From NCBI RefSeq assembly GCF_947507565.1, contig NC_089187.1:1116001-1180000 (forward strand): 64,000 nt of DNA, written 5' to 3'. This stretch comes from Oscarella lobularis (taxonomy: Eukaryota; Porifera; Homoscleromorpha; Homosclerophorida; Oscarellidae). The notes below the pieces were generated by a model. It ran no database searches. It was not told the DNA's origin and was given only the letters and a program-made list of their open reading frames with translations. Within the stretch, counting starts at the first letter, position 1. Each line of letters begins with the position of its first letter. The position numbers were made by a program, and so were the translations under genes. Shown piece by piece: positions 11,912 to 22,588 of this stretch.

Positions 11912-14254
11912 AAAGACTCATATTTTGACTTTTTGTAGTAGGTTATTTCCAAACTTCAACATTAGTGAAAAAAGTGAATAAATTAGGAGAGACCATGCAT
12001 TACCTAGGCATTTCTCAACTAATTTGAATATTGTGACAACGTTTTTATTCCTATCAGAATAGAAAATTGAAAAAAAATCTTGAATAAATCTATCTTTACA
12101 AAAACAGTTCAAAATAGTAGACAATTTTACCCTTAAAGCTTTCCACAATACAGCAAACAAGACGTCAGTTTAACGTACTTTAGAGGCAGATGTCACTTCC
12201 TTGATTTTAGAAACAAATTGGTTTAGAAATCTCTTTTTAGTATTTCACCTATGTAAAGTATCGTTGACTTTCTCTTAGGCTAGTGGCTTAGTGATGGACT
12301 TTGCGTTTGATTAGGTAGAAGAAAGGCGTTGCACGATATACTTTAGCGAATTTTCCTGCCAAGAATCTCAAGCTTGCGATTGAGTCCGGGCAACCAGCAT
12401 CTCGAAGATTTCGCCTTGCGGATGACCAATGGCTTTAATTTTTCTTAGGACAAGAGCAGCAAAGCATTAGAGTAAGACGTTCTTTGGTTTTTTCCTTCTT
12501 TGCAAACGTCTTTCTTAGGTAGGAACTAAGATCTTACTTACTAGGAAAAGCTCTATGCAAAAGACCGGTCTTGAGTAAAAATTTTTAGGACTAAATCCTT
12601 GACAAGCTTCTCGCTTTGGCTGTTTCAATCCTACACTTATAAACTGCGTTGAGTGGACGAAAAACAGCTAAATGCAATATAGGGTCAGGTTTAAGTCATG
12701 GTGGCGGAAGGCGTAGGGGAAAGTTGGGAAAGTTCTACCATCATCGTTTCGAAAACTCGGCTCATTTCTCTGAAGAAACAACGCCGATCGAAGTTTCGAT
12801 GCATGACGGGGTTGTAACGCCTCGAAAATCGCGAGCTCGGTCACTCACCGTCTTCTATTCTCAATCGCGACAACAAAACTTGCAATAAATCATCTCTTGA
12901 AAAAATCTAAGATGCTTGTGGCAGCACTCCAGAGCTCTTTGCTCGTTTTTTGCCCACTTTCACGCTATGTGAAGTGCATTATACTGATGTACGGGCCCCG
13001 ACGAGCGGAAAGCACGGTCTTAAACAGCCATCGAACGGCTCTTCGAACGGGCACGCTTTTCCTTCGAACGAGGGAAACCTTGAAACTAATCCTGAGTATT
13101 CAGCGACACAGTTGATGCATACATACTACCACGTTAGCCTAGCTGTCGAACGTCACGTCAATTAGATATGGCCATCTAGAATGTCGTATTTGCTAAAGGA
13201 GCATCAAACATCGCTTTTCCAGTTCAAGCGTCCACAGGAAATCTTACTTGATACCGCCTAGTTGGGCGATTTGGAAAGCACAGAAGTTTTATCCCTACAA
13301 AAGTTCTAGCTTTGACGCGTCAAAACGTGTCTTGGCGCACAATCGCTCGAGAGACGCGTGGAGCACTAAAGTGGATTTCTCAGACGGACACTGCAAAGGA
13401 AAAAGGACCCTCTCTGGTGATTTTTTTGCAATATAAAGCAACACACCCAAATACAAAATGCGTTGCTCACAAAACAATTTTGAGCTGTTAGTGAACACCA
13501 ATGTCTTCACCCACTTGGGCCCCACCCGAGCCTATGTTACATGCATAACTGTACGTTGCAAAGAAAATAAGGAAAAACCCATCTACGTCGGACCCAGACA
13601 ATTTCTTTAGACACGCTCTCAAAATACGCCAAAATTGTGGATCTTGAGACGCCACAGACTTTAGCAATCTGAAAATACCGTAGTTTGGTTATCTGTCCTA
13701 GACTAAAAATAGCTACCGTGTTTACGTTCCAAGCAAAAAAACAGGCGATCACCGTAAGATTCAATCGTTCGGTAACTTCCAAGTTTATCTCTTGCAAACT
13801 GGACGAACGAGGCGACTAGGCCTCTTGATTTGCCGTAGGTCTTCCCAAGTTCGATCAAAAATCCAATGCATCCCGACCCTTCATCCATCACCTTGGCAAG
13901 CTCCTTACAGTGATTATCCGCTATTTTCTTCCTCGTCCGGCTATTGGCGACGAAATGGAATAACATGAATTCGCGATATTGACATACAAGAAAGAGAGAT
14001 AGACAAAACGACAGTACTCTCACCTTGATAAGAATTTATCAAACGAAAAGTTGCTGGTGAACATGAAACTGCAAAGAGCTTCGGTAAAGCTATGGGTGAG
14101 CCTTCCTTTTTTTACTCTACAACATACATATCAAATAGAGTGAACACGCCACTACCTTTACAATCATCTTCCATATTGAGGAAGGGGTTGAGGAAAAATT
14201 CCTCGTCTGACTGGAAAGACTTAACATCGTCGAGAAAAAACAAATAAAGTGCTT
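11912..14254. other. Long stretch without a recognised gene
   Basis: Mostly unrecognised sequence with short open frames on both strands. The only frames of possible note are the minus-strand pair 13,537-14,023, listed separately. No inverted termini, LTR or RNA gene was recognised. Confidence 0.4.
13537..14023 (-). CDS. Unrecognised frame pair with a possible helix-turn-helix
   Basis: Two overlapping minus-strand frames (13,703-14,023 and 13,537-13,797) may be parts of one broken reading frame. The upstream one is helical and charged (NHCKELAKVMDEG, LIELGKTYGKSRGL). The downstream one contains LRYFQIAKVCGVSRSTILAYF, which has the spacing of a helix-turn-helix. The order, a helical segment and then a helix-turn-helix with GVSRSTI, loosely resembles the N-terminal half of the integrase-core proteins at 62-64 kb (GFSWTDIARLIGVSVRTIF), but similarity is limited to that motif. 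It may be chance. No function is claimed. Confidence 0.25.
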
Positions 14255-14395
14255 GATTGGAGCTTCTGCAGGAACGCCTTTCAATAGATGCTAAACTTGG
14301 CACGTGCGAGACCGGCGACATTGAAAGCTGCATTAGCAAAGAGGGTCTTGCAAGAGTCAGGGACTCCGTGAAGATCCACGTTAGTCTTAGTGCAC
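14255..14395 (-). pseudogene. P-loop protein fragment, minus-strand copy
   Basis: On the minus strand this encodes GVPDSCKTLFANAAFNVAGL, a Walker-A-like segment in which the usual glycine before the lysine is cysteine. The DNA is homologous in inverted orientation to 15,190-15,300: a core of about 24 nt around GTCCCTGACTCTTGCAAGAC is identical and the flanks decay quickly. Beyond the core the frame continues as ARAKFSIY and meets a stop. I do not recognise the parent protein; a P-loop ATPase or helicase carried by a mobile element is the likeliest source. Confidence 0.45.
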
Positions 14396-15120
14396 CGTGG
14401 GAGCCTCTAGAAGCTGGCGGTCTCCCTGTAAGTCTAACAGCGCCAAAGCGCGAAGTACACTCTGAGTTAGCCTTTTACCCAGGCCCTCCCACCAGAGAGA
14501 GGGCCTGGTATACACCGCTTGCGCCAGTTTTTCACGTAAATGCTAAAGAACGAAACGATAGGCGTTTGACTCCATTTAGCGAATGCATTACACATTTCTT
14601 ACGTTCTTGTTTCTATTGCGCTTTCTACGATCCCAAAATTTGTCGTAGTCGCGAAAGTAGCTTCGAGCTTTTCCCGGCGATTTTTCTAGCTCAATACCAA
14701 TCGAATTATTTAACTCTCACTGCCAAATGATAGTGAAACGCATCCATCCTCAACAAACCGCTCTTTCGAACAACAAATGTCGGCTTTGTCGACATTAAGC
14801 AGGCCGTTTTTTCCAGCCACGGCAACGCGTAGCGCGCTTTTGTGTCGCGTGCGTGTTCTAATAAAAGGATGGCTTCTTCCACTGTACTTTTCAAAAGAAT
14901 TCCGATTTACGAAGGGTCCCGCGGCGGACCCCCGTCGTTTCCGACGTCGACCGCCACAAAATCAATTTTCCCTTTGAAGGAATTTCTGCTGCGCTGAAGC
15001 TGACTCGAAAGTCAGCTTACGTTTGCGGCCTGACCCTTTCATAAATTTGCTCTTCGAGGAACAGAGCCGCTTTTGAGGCTTTATCATCTTTTCATGATGT
15101 GCTTTCCGCACTGTGAAGCG
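14396..15120. other. Unrecognised interval with hairpins
   Basis: No gene recognised. A plus-strand frame (14,257-14,730) is antisense to the P-loop fragment and is not credible. Besides the fold-back at 14,479-14,508 there is a 9-bp perfect hairpin with a CGAA loop at 14,997-15,018 (AAGCTGACT / AGTCAGCTT). Confidence 0.4.
14479..14508. repeat. Fold-back repeat, 10-bp perfect stem
   Basis: CCAGGCCCTC (14,479-14,488) pairs perfectly with GAGGGCCTGG (14,499-14,508) around a 10-nt loop. A related fold-back (CCAGACCCTCTC/GAGAGGGTCTGG) lies at 47,378-47,427, so this looks like a dispersed miniature element. Confidence 0.6.
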
Positions 15121-15360
15121 CAAGTTCCTTTCGTATTTGGAGCAATCGCCCTAATCATGCACGTGTCTGAAGTCTCAGAATTTCGATCCGGCGTTCCCGT
15201 CGTTGGGCTTTACGGTGTCCCTGACTCTTGCAAGACCCTCTTTGCTCAGGCAGCTTTCAGTGTCGTCCGTCTACGAAGACTCGGTCGAATACTGATAGTG
15301 CAACGCATCACCACGGAGCCCTGTCCACCGCGGGTTGGCCGAAGTTGGTTTCAGCGTTAG
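15121..15360 (+). pseudogene. P-loop protein fragment, plus-strand copy
   Basis: Part of the frame 15,073-15,360. The relevant segment reads FRSGVPVVGLYGVPDSCK followed by TLFAQAAFSVVRL: a beta-strand/P-loop arrangement (GVPDSCKT, with Cys where Walker A has Gly) ahead of a helix. It is the inverted partner of 14,255-14,395, with the same Gly-to-Cys change. Downstream the frame loses resemblance. A decayed ATPase/helicase-like fragment is the most I can support. Confidence 0.4.
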
Positions 15361-16566
15361 GTTAGATCGGAGCCATTCTTTCTTCGGTTTGGGGGCCCTT
15401 CACGTACGCGCTCTACAAGATGGAGACGTCAAAGAATCCACTGCGACGTCCAACGCCGACAAATGGCGCATCGGGTCAAACGGCCCGTCCACCACGAATT
15501 CGCCCGAGTGCAAGAATCCGAAAAACCCACAACAGCACGCTGCCCAGAGCATCTTGGTCCCCCAACTGTCTGCCGTTGAGGCCCAAGCGTTCCGCAGCAG
15601 ACGTAGGATTGCCGGAGTAATCGGAAGGCGTCGATCGGGCGCCGGGCGACCCTGATGTCGCTTAAAAATCTTTTGCCTCGAAACGTCCTCAAATATCCTC
15701 GGAAAGCGGCGTAAATGTCGTATTTAGGTTAGTTCTTCCGATTCCCTTTGTGTTTGAGAGCCTTTTCCCTTCCTGTTTTCGGAGAAATCGGGTCCTTTCT
15801 TGAGACCATCCGTACGAAGGAATCGTTTCCCGATTTTAGCCGAAATTCGAAGTCCATTGTAGGCGTAAACATTTGGGGAATTGCTGGGCATTGGCCAGAA
15901 GTCCCAGAAAAGAACATACGCGCAGGTTTTGATCCTCTGAAAGTACCACTGCGCATACCATTTTTTGAATTTTTCGTATACGAGAAAACGAGGAAAAGGC
16001 CTCGCGAAGCATGACCACCATCCTTCTTCCACTGCACCTCTCTTCTGCCATTTTTTATCGATTTTAACGGCATCTACAGCGCAATCGCTACGATTTTGAG
16101 TAGATTCGAAGCATCATAAGAAAAAAGTGGATTCGCGTTTTTTCTACTGGAATCCGCAATTTTTTAGCTAAAAAGTGAGAACTTGATGCGGGTAAGTCAT
16201 CAGTATCGCGTTTATCAAGTCCGCAAGCAAGAAAAGGGGAGAAAAGGAGGGATTTTGTGTGTCAACAATGATCACGTGATAGTTAGGAGAAGTCGCTTAC
16301 CAAGGCCGAAAACGCTTCTTTGGGTTTGTACTGACGTTCTTATGCATCCCGAAAGCGTTTCTAGTGCGCGAAAGTTCTCGATTTCTTTGCGAAAGACGAG
16401 AAACCGTGCGCATTCCTTGTTGCTAAGGGCAGGTACAAGGAACACCCACTTACCCAGATCGGATATACATACGAAAATATCGACGAAAGAAGCAGCGCGC
16501 AGGCAGAGTAAGAACGCAGGCGGATAGAAGAAGGACAAAGCTACATTTTGGACCAAGTTGTATTTT
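15361..16566. other. Unrecognised interval
   Basis: Overlapping open frames on both strands (15,335-15,692; 15,724-16,073; 16,183-16,577) show no family resemblance and no convincing splice structure. I see no gene here. Confidence 0.4.
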
Positions 16567-16830
16567 CTATACGCCAATCCACGGTGCCACCTTAATTGTG
16601 CTATAGGCCTTGCCTTCTAGCGCTAGAGCCGTGCAAAACCCCGCAAGCAACTGTTCTGATGCGGGCAACGGCGTCAATCCCCGCTGGCTGCAGAAACGGG
16701 CAAAATGATACTCCCCTGTGCGGTACGCCCGGCGAGTGGAGTCTGCCACGCCAAGCGCAGCAAATTCCCGAACTCCGATCGCCAGTCCTGCCGTATCGAG
16801 TTGATCCGCCGCTGCTCCAACAGCTCCCAT
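16567..16830 (-). pseudogene. Tyrosine recombinase, N-terminal domain only
   Basis: The frame 16,567-16,830 contains LGVADSTRRAYRTGEYHFAR followed by FCSQRGLTPLPASEQLLAGF. This is the SAM-like core-binding domain found in DIRS/Ngaro recombinases. It ends at 16,567, and no catalytic Arg/His/Tyr domain follows in the next 1.2 kb on this strand. Confidence 0.75.
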
Positions 16831-16989
16831 AGCGTTGGCGGCACAGGGAAGCTCTCCTCGGCTATCTGCGGACAGAATCTCTTAATCTCCGATACCGAGT
16901 GCCCCCGAGAGCCCCCGAGACAGCGCGTCCGCGACGCGATTGAGCTTTCCTGGCAAGTGCCGAGCGCGCAGAGAGAAAGAGAACGCCGC

Positions 16990-18183
16990 CTATATAAACT
17001 CCAGCGAGCGCAACAGCGGCATCAGGGTGGCATCGCGGGATGTCCCCAAGTTGACTGCCGCAACGACCGTGGAATTATCTGATTCCAAAAGCACGACAGA
17101 GCCCGACCACTCACGTGGACCCCAGATTCCCATGCCGCCACGACCGGTAGCAGTTCCTTGAGGGCTATTCGTTCCGGGCGCCAAGCCGAAGAACAAGGCG
17201 CGTTAAACCACCGCGAGCCGGTCACCGCCGCGCACCCCCACGACCCCGAAGCATCGGATTGCACCCAAAACGTTGGCCGGGCCGGGATAGACGCAGAGAA
17301 TCCGCTGCCGTTCCAATGCTCGAGGAACAGGCTCCACCACCACAGGTCCGCTTTTGCTTCCGCGCTCAGACGCAGAACGTGGTGCATCTCGGGGCGCCGC
17401 ATCGACAGATCGATGAGCCGCCGCACGAATGACCGCCCCGCTGGGATGGCTTTCGCCGCTTGATGCAGGAGACCCACCAGCGACAACAACTCTCTCTTAG
17501 TCGCCTTTTTGCGCCCTGCACCCGAAGGAGCTTGTCCCGCGGCAGGCGAAGCTCCGCGTGTCTAGCTCCAGGCCCAGGAAAGGAACACACGTCGCCGGGC
17601 CCTCCGCAGGGCCACGGGCACTCCCAACTCCTCGCACGTGCGGAGCGCAATCGCTCTGTTCGACCGACCCGCCGCAGTGTTGGGGTTCCAAAGAACAAAA
17701 AATCATCCAAATAGTGCACGCCCTCCTGCACGCCACGCTGGAGTACAGTATCCACAGCAGTGCGTCGGCGACCGCCGAGAAAATGATCGGTGCTGACAGG
17801 AGCCCAAACGGAAGCGCCGTGTCCACAAACACGTTCCCCTACCAAGCCACGCCTAGAAGGTGCCGGTCGGCCGGGTGTACCGGAACGATCCGATACGCGC
17901 TTTGAATATCGAGCTTAACAAGGGACACCTCCTTTCCCATCCGCCAACAGATGCGCACAGCTTCATCCACGCTCACGTAAGACACCGACCACGCCTCGGG
18001 GGAGATCCCGTCGTTGATGCTACCGTCTCGCGGAGACGATAAGTCTACAAAAAGCCGCCACCGTCCCGGCGGGCCCAACTTCGGAATGACGCCGAACGGA
18101 CTGACATGGACCCCCGCCTGATTTTGAACGGATTCTCTCAGAGTGCCCGCCGCCACTTCGTCCGCGATATAGCGCCGAACCAC
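16990..18183 (-). pseudogene. DIRS-like element reverse transcriptase-RNase H
   Basis: Fragments in several frames together give an RT-RH region. The frame 17,839-18,183 has the fingers (GVHVSPFGVIPKL, WRLFVDLSSPRDGSIND) and the catalytic strand VKLDIQSAYRIVPVHP. Frames 17,497-17,845 hold LPFGLLSAP and the active-site motif YLDD (HYLDDFLFF). The frame 17,022-17,489 contains the RNase H entry (FWVQSDASGSWGCAAV), and 16,990-17,196 contains the later RNase H residues (LESDNSTVVAAVN). At least three frameshifts separate these pieces, so no functional protein can be made. Confidence 0.8.
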
Positions 18184-19016
18184 ATCCGGGTGTTCCGCTG
18201 CCGAGCGCTTATTACGCCTCGACCTTGAACGCGGGGTGCAGCCGTCGTCATAGCCACTTTCTCTTTTGACTTGCAGTAGACCACTTCAGACGTCGGCGCG
18301 AGCGCGCAGTCTTCCGTGGCGTGGTCTGCCTCGAGGCAATATTCGCACGAAGGCGGAGCCCTCGCCGGCCTGTACTTCTCCGCCAAGAAGGAGTTAAGGA
18401 ATAGGGCAAGGAGGTCCAACTTCGACCACGCCTTCGTCGGGTTTTCTGCCGCTTGAGCACGGAACTGCCGGTCGTATTCTAACCAGCCCGAACCCCCGCG
18501 TCGTTGAGCTTCGCCAACGAGCAGGCGTAGGTACGCCATAAGCTCCGTCGAGCGCTGCGGCTGGGAAGACAAAGTCACCGCCGCGAATGCGGCGAATGCC
18601 TGCACCCAGGAAAGCAACGACGTCAAACGCCGCATCGGCGTGCTGGGAGTGAACCAGCCCGCTGCGATACCCCGCTCGGCCTCGCGTCGTCGTAGCTCGA
18701 CGTTATCCGGCAGCAGTTCGGAGAAGTCGACAAACTCTCCCTCGAGAATCTTGTCGACCAGCCTCCCCGGCACTGGCGTTAAAGCCTCGCCCAATGGGAA
18801 CGGGGCGGCGCGAGCTTTCTTTCCTGGAGGCGGTCCGTCCGACAAAAACGACGGAAGCCACTCCGGAAACCCCACTGGCGCTGACGCAACCAACGCCGGC
18901 TGCGCTAATAGCGTCGCCACTCGCGCCGGACGGCCATGCCACTCCCGGGAGAGGAGGTTGACCCGCCGTCGCAGGACTGGCCGTAACGCTGGCAACTCTT
19001 GGCGCCTGCACTTCAT
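18138..19016 (-). CDS. DIRS-like element gag-like protein
   Basis: A 292-codon minus-strand frame that forms the central and C-terminal part of the element's first ORF. It includes a segment typical of these proteins (RLVDKILEGEFVDFSELLPD), a helical core, and a C-terminal zinc-knuckle-like motif CEYCLEADHATEDC (C-x2-C-x4-H-x4-C), expected to bind the element's RNA. A separate frame upstream (19,210-19,668, 152 codons, Ser/Pro/Ala-rich, with WIQTADGQRFALRSFV) is probably the N-terminal part, separated by a frame disruption near 19.02-19.2 kb. Downstream it runs directly into the RT frame, overlapping by 46 bp. Confidence 0.7.
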   Translation of the reverse strand: MKCRRQELPALRPVLRRRVNLLSREWHGRPARVATLLAQPALVASAPVGFPEWLPSFLSDGPPPGKKARAAPFPLGEALTPVPGRLVDKILEGEFVDFSELLPDNVELRRREAERGIAAGWFTPSTPMRRLTSLLSWVQAFAAFAAVTLSSQPQRSTELMAYLRLLVGEAQRRGGSGWLEYDRQFRAQAAENPTKAWSKLDLLALFLNSFLAEKYRPARAPPSCEYCLEADHATEDCALAPTSEVVYCKSKEKVAMTTAAPRVQGRGVISARQRNTRMWFGAISRTKWRRAL

Positions 19017-19668
19017 TCACAGTTCGAGTGGGCGCCACTGAACCGCCGAGGGAGAACGACGGGAGGGGCGCCGACCGCGCGCTCGCCGCTCCCTGCGCGC
19101 GCCCAAGACCAGAGAGAACGCTGGCTGGCGGCAGACTGCCCAGCGCGCCTCTGCCGCCGCCCGCTACAAAGAAAAACAGGTTAAGCCCCGCCTCCCGCCA
19201 ATATCCGCTTTAGGAATTGCGCGCCAAATATTCCCGCCTTGGCCAAACGCCAACGCCAAAGTCCGCTCGCCATGGAACGCCCTCCCGAGCGATTGGGAGC
19301 GCCTTTACCCGGAAAGGGATTGAGGAAAGCCTACCTGCGCGATCCGGAACGACTTCCGATGCGACTGACTGAACAAATGATCGTAGCGCGAAACGCTGTC
19401 CGTCCGCCGTCTGAATCCAAACGTCCGATGTCCGAGGAAGCGCCAACCCTGACGCCTGCGGCGACGGGTTTTCTGGGGCTGTTTGGGCGATCGGTGTCGC
19501 CGAAGAAACGGAGGGGGCGGCCGACGATCCGGTGGCGGAAGGTGTACTCGGCGGCCCCGCCGATCGCGATGGGAGGCTCGGCTCCGAGCGCCGGCTGGCG
19601 AATAGTCCCAGGGGCGACGAAAGAAGGTCTTCGCGCGACTGACTTCGAGTTCTCATAGACGGAAGCAT

Positions 19669-19914
19669 AAAGTGAACGCAAAAGAAAAAGCACCTATCTC
19701 GCGTTCCAGCTAGTGCCCCAATGTCCTTTCTACCCGGATCGCGCGCTTATACCGCCGCGCGCGCGCCACATTTCCCGCCCGTCACGAATATCAACCGCGT
19801 CTAACGGTGTGCGTTAGACTTCACTTATACCGTTGCCCTGTACGCCCTCGCCCGACAAACCCACTGCAGAAGTTCAAGCGTGGAATTTTTGGACTCTCTT
19901 TCTTTGAATTCAAT
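19669..19914. other. Interval between DIRS-like and non-LTR elements
   Basis: No frame recognised. GC-rich (GCGCGC runs near 19,740-19,770). It may hold the 5' terminus of the DIRS-like element. Confidence 0.4.
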
Positions 19915-22150
19915 CTTGATGCTGGCTCCCGTTAGTACCATCCAGGAACTACCAAGGAAGTTTCTCGCCATTTTTCGGGATTGTGCGCTAATTCCTCTGC
20001 AGAGGATATCTGCCGACCCGTCTCATACCCGCGCATGAAAGTTGAGCGCTCTTCCTTCTTCCGCGAATGCTGCTTTCTAGACGGCCGTCGAACTCGAATA
20101 TTCGCCGAATCTACCAGGACTTCTTGGCCTTCCGCAGGGGGGATTTGGTGTTTGGTGCTACTAAATGTCGTCCCTCTGCGGGTGGCGGAGACCTTGGCAA
20201 GCTCAAACGGAAGGCTGCACTTCGTCTCTGTCGTAGTGGCGAGCTCTCACGTGCCTCGCGGATTCTGACAAGTTCCGGCTTGGCTCCCGCAAATGATGAC
20301 ACAATTGAGCGTTTACAATCGAAACACCCTTGCAGCTACGATGAAGTTGAGCCCGATGAAGCGGAGTCTGACATCTTGGCTCCTTCGTCTCCCTCTGACG
20401 CAATCGTTTTGTCAAACGCAGTGATCGTCAAAGTTTTGCGGGAGTCACCGAGGGGATCGGCGGCAGGGATTTCTGGTTGGCGGTTCGAGCATTTGAAGTC
20501 GTTGTTAGGTGGTTCAACTAGCAACTATCTGGTGGATGTCATCTCATTGGTTGCGTCAGGCCGTCTTCCAGAGTTCGCTACCCTCGTTTTGTCTGCTTCT
20601 TGCCTCATTGCTCTCCTCAAGAGCAATGGGGATGTTCGTCCGATTGCTGTCGGCGAAGCTATCCGTCGCTGCGCGGCGAAGGCGATGTCATCAGCTGAAG
20701 GATCGGTTTTCCACCTTCTTCTCTCCGATCCAACATGGAGTATCAACAGCGTGCGGAACTGAGCTAATCGTCCACCACGTTCGAGCTCAGCTTGAGCGGA
20801 ATCCCTCATGGGCTCTCCTGAAAACCGACGTTCGAAATGCGTTCAACTCTATCAGTCGGCGCATTATATCGACTCGTTTAGCAGCGGACTTTCCTTCTCT
20901 CCTGCCTCATTTTCAATCAATGTATTGGCACAGCGGGGCTCTCGTTTTTGCGTCGGACACTGGCGTCAAATTGTTGTCCTCGGAAGAAGGAGTGCACCAG
21001 GGGGATCCACTAGGCCCCGCGCTCGTCGCACTCGGAATGCACGATTCAATTTGCCGCCTCCAGGCCGATCATCCAGAAGTGGTGGTTCTGGCATATCTGG
21101 ATGATGTTTTCATTCTTGGGGAGGATTCGTCGGCGCTAAACGCTTTCGAGTCGTTGAAATCGTCGTTCAGTGGCATTCATCTCGTTGTCACTATTGAAGA
21201 AGTGCGAAATCTTTTCGCATTCGGGTCCTGTGACGCCATCTTCTCTTCCTCGTCGCTCTGATGGTTCTGTTGTTCTCGGCTCACCTTTGGGTTCGGATGC
21301 CTTCATTGAGAGCTTCTGTCTTCAGACGTCGACGAAGGGGTCAGGCCTGTGCGACGAAATCCGCCGCCCCGATGACCCTCAATGCGGTCTGCTGCTTCTC
21401 CGCCACTGTCACGCGACATGCCACAATCATCTCGGCAGGACTGTCCCATCATCTTGGCAAAGGCTGTTGATCATCACGACGCTTTCGGGGGGTTCGGCCT
21501 GCAGTTCTTGTCATCGGTTGCTGATGCTGCCTTCATGGCAGCCTGGAGCCATTCAATCGAAGAGCTTCCGATCCGCTTTCCGTCGCTGTGGTCAACCGAT
21601 CAGTCTCCGTTCGCCGTCCCTTCGATCCAGTCTGCCTTACATCTGGCAATCTCGAGTTTTCATCACCTTCTGGGCAATTCGGCGGAAAAGTCTACAGTCC
21701 AAAGCGTCAGCGACCTGTTTCCTTCAAAGGACAAGTTCCAGCTCAGATTAAAATCAGAGTCTGACGCCGCGATTCTGGATCATCTCATGTCGGAAGCTGC
21801 CGACAACAGGGAATTGAGCAGTCTGCGTTGCCGGCCGTTGGCTGGAGGCTGTGCCCACCTCAAGGATGCTCGCACTGAAACCTTGCGATTTTTGCTTAGC
21901 GGTATCCTAGAGGCTGGGTCAGCCTCTATCCTTCCCGGCTTGCATCTCAACGTGCGAATGCGGCAAGACGATTGATCGTAGCGGTTACCACCTCGTCACC
22001 TGCAAACACGGCGCCGGCCCCACTTGGGCACACAACCGCGTCGTATCCGGCTGGGCAGATTGCGCTCGAGATGCTGGCCTCTCTTGTCGGGTCGAGCCTC
22101 GCCATGAGTACATCAACAACGATAATCGCTCCGATATCGTCGCCTTTGGC
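19915..22150 (+). mobile_element. Non-LTR retrotransposon with restriction-like endonuclease, copy 1
   Basis: A plus-strand reverse transcriptase in at least four frames. A short upstream piece (19,915-20,036) leads to 20,067-20,762, with AAGISGWRFEHLKSLL and the palm entry DVRPIAVGEAIRRCAAKA. The frame 20,509-21,261 holds the core: LLKTDVRNAFNSISR, HQGDPLGP and the catalytic LAYLDDVFILG. Frames to 21,975 cover the thumb/connection. Near 21,955 a further frame gives a zinc knuckle (CECG...YHLVTC) and then NDNRSDIV, the start of a PD-(D/E)XK restriction-like endonuclease. This domain order (RT, then CCHC and RLE) defines the early-branching R2/NeSL-type non-LTR group. The endonuclease is cut off near 22,150, where hAT sequence on the other strand begins. 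Confidence 0.85.
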
Positions 22151-22588
22151 ACCGTAAGATGCATTGAGCTCGTGCACAAAGTCTCGAAAGCCTTTGGTCT
22201 CGACGACCGATAACGGCTGCAGGTCCAGAGCAACCATCCGAGCGAGAGCGGTATCGATGCTGCGTGTCCGCTGCAAAGTAAACGAAGAATCCAGTGAGGA
22301 CTGCTTCCTCAACGGAGGTTTCTTCGCCGATGATTCATCGCCGCCTTTCAATGCAACGTCGTATTCGGCGGCGTGCTTCAGCTTTAAATGCTTTGACATG
22401 TTAGTCGTATTGCCAGATGTTTTGATGGACTCGTTACACAGGCTACAGGATGCTTCGTTCTTGGCTGGAGTTTCGGTGAAATAGACCCACAAGGGGCTTC
22501 GCTTTTGCTTGACGCTCATCAAGGGCAGGAATTGTCGTTCTGAGTTTCGAATTGCAACCGGTAGAATGGACTGCGCCGGGAGCGACAA
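22150..22588 (-). pseudogene. hAT transposase fragment with BED zinc finger
   Basis: The N-terminal part of a minus-strand frame (21,947-22,588) has SPLWVYFTET, then CSLCNESIKTSGNTTNMSKH and LKLKH: a BED zinc finger (C-x2-C...H-x4-H) as in ZBED/hAT transposases. A Ser-rich linker and the hAT segment DLQPLSVVETKGFRDFVHEL follow. After about 22,150 the frame is just the antisense of the non-LTR endonuclease, so only about 145 residues are genuine. Dimerisation and catalytic regions are absent. A likely start is the Met at about 22,519, just before the zinc finger. A hAT fragment joined to the truncated retrotransposon 3' end is the simplest reading. Confidence 0.8.

Larger units (their letters stand above)
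16567..19668 (-). mobile_element. DIRS-like tyrosine-recombinase retrotransposon, 3'-truncated
   Basis: Read on the minus strand, the order is gag-like region (19,668-18,138), reverse transcriptase (18,183-17,500), RNase H (about 17,490-16,990), then the N-terminal domain of a tyrosine recombinase (16,830-16,567). That order (gag, RT, RH, YR, no DDE integrase, no protease seen) is diagnostic of DIRS/Ngaro-type elements. The recombinase catalytic domain with its R-H-R-Y residues is missing: similarity stops at 16,567. Frames are broken several times in RT and RH. The GC content is visibly higher than in the flanks. I could not identify the split or inverted terminal repeats. Confidence 0.85.

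Noticed and set aside
14997-15018. Histone-type 3' stem-loop
   Set aside because: The hairpin is perfect, but stem and loop sequences do not match the histone element and there is no histone gene nearby.
21947-22150. C-terminal third of the 213-codon hAT frame as real hAT protein
   Set aside because: It is antisense to the endonuclease domain of the non-LTR element. The zinc knuckle and RSDIV motif on the plus strand explain the sequence better.
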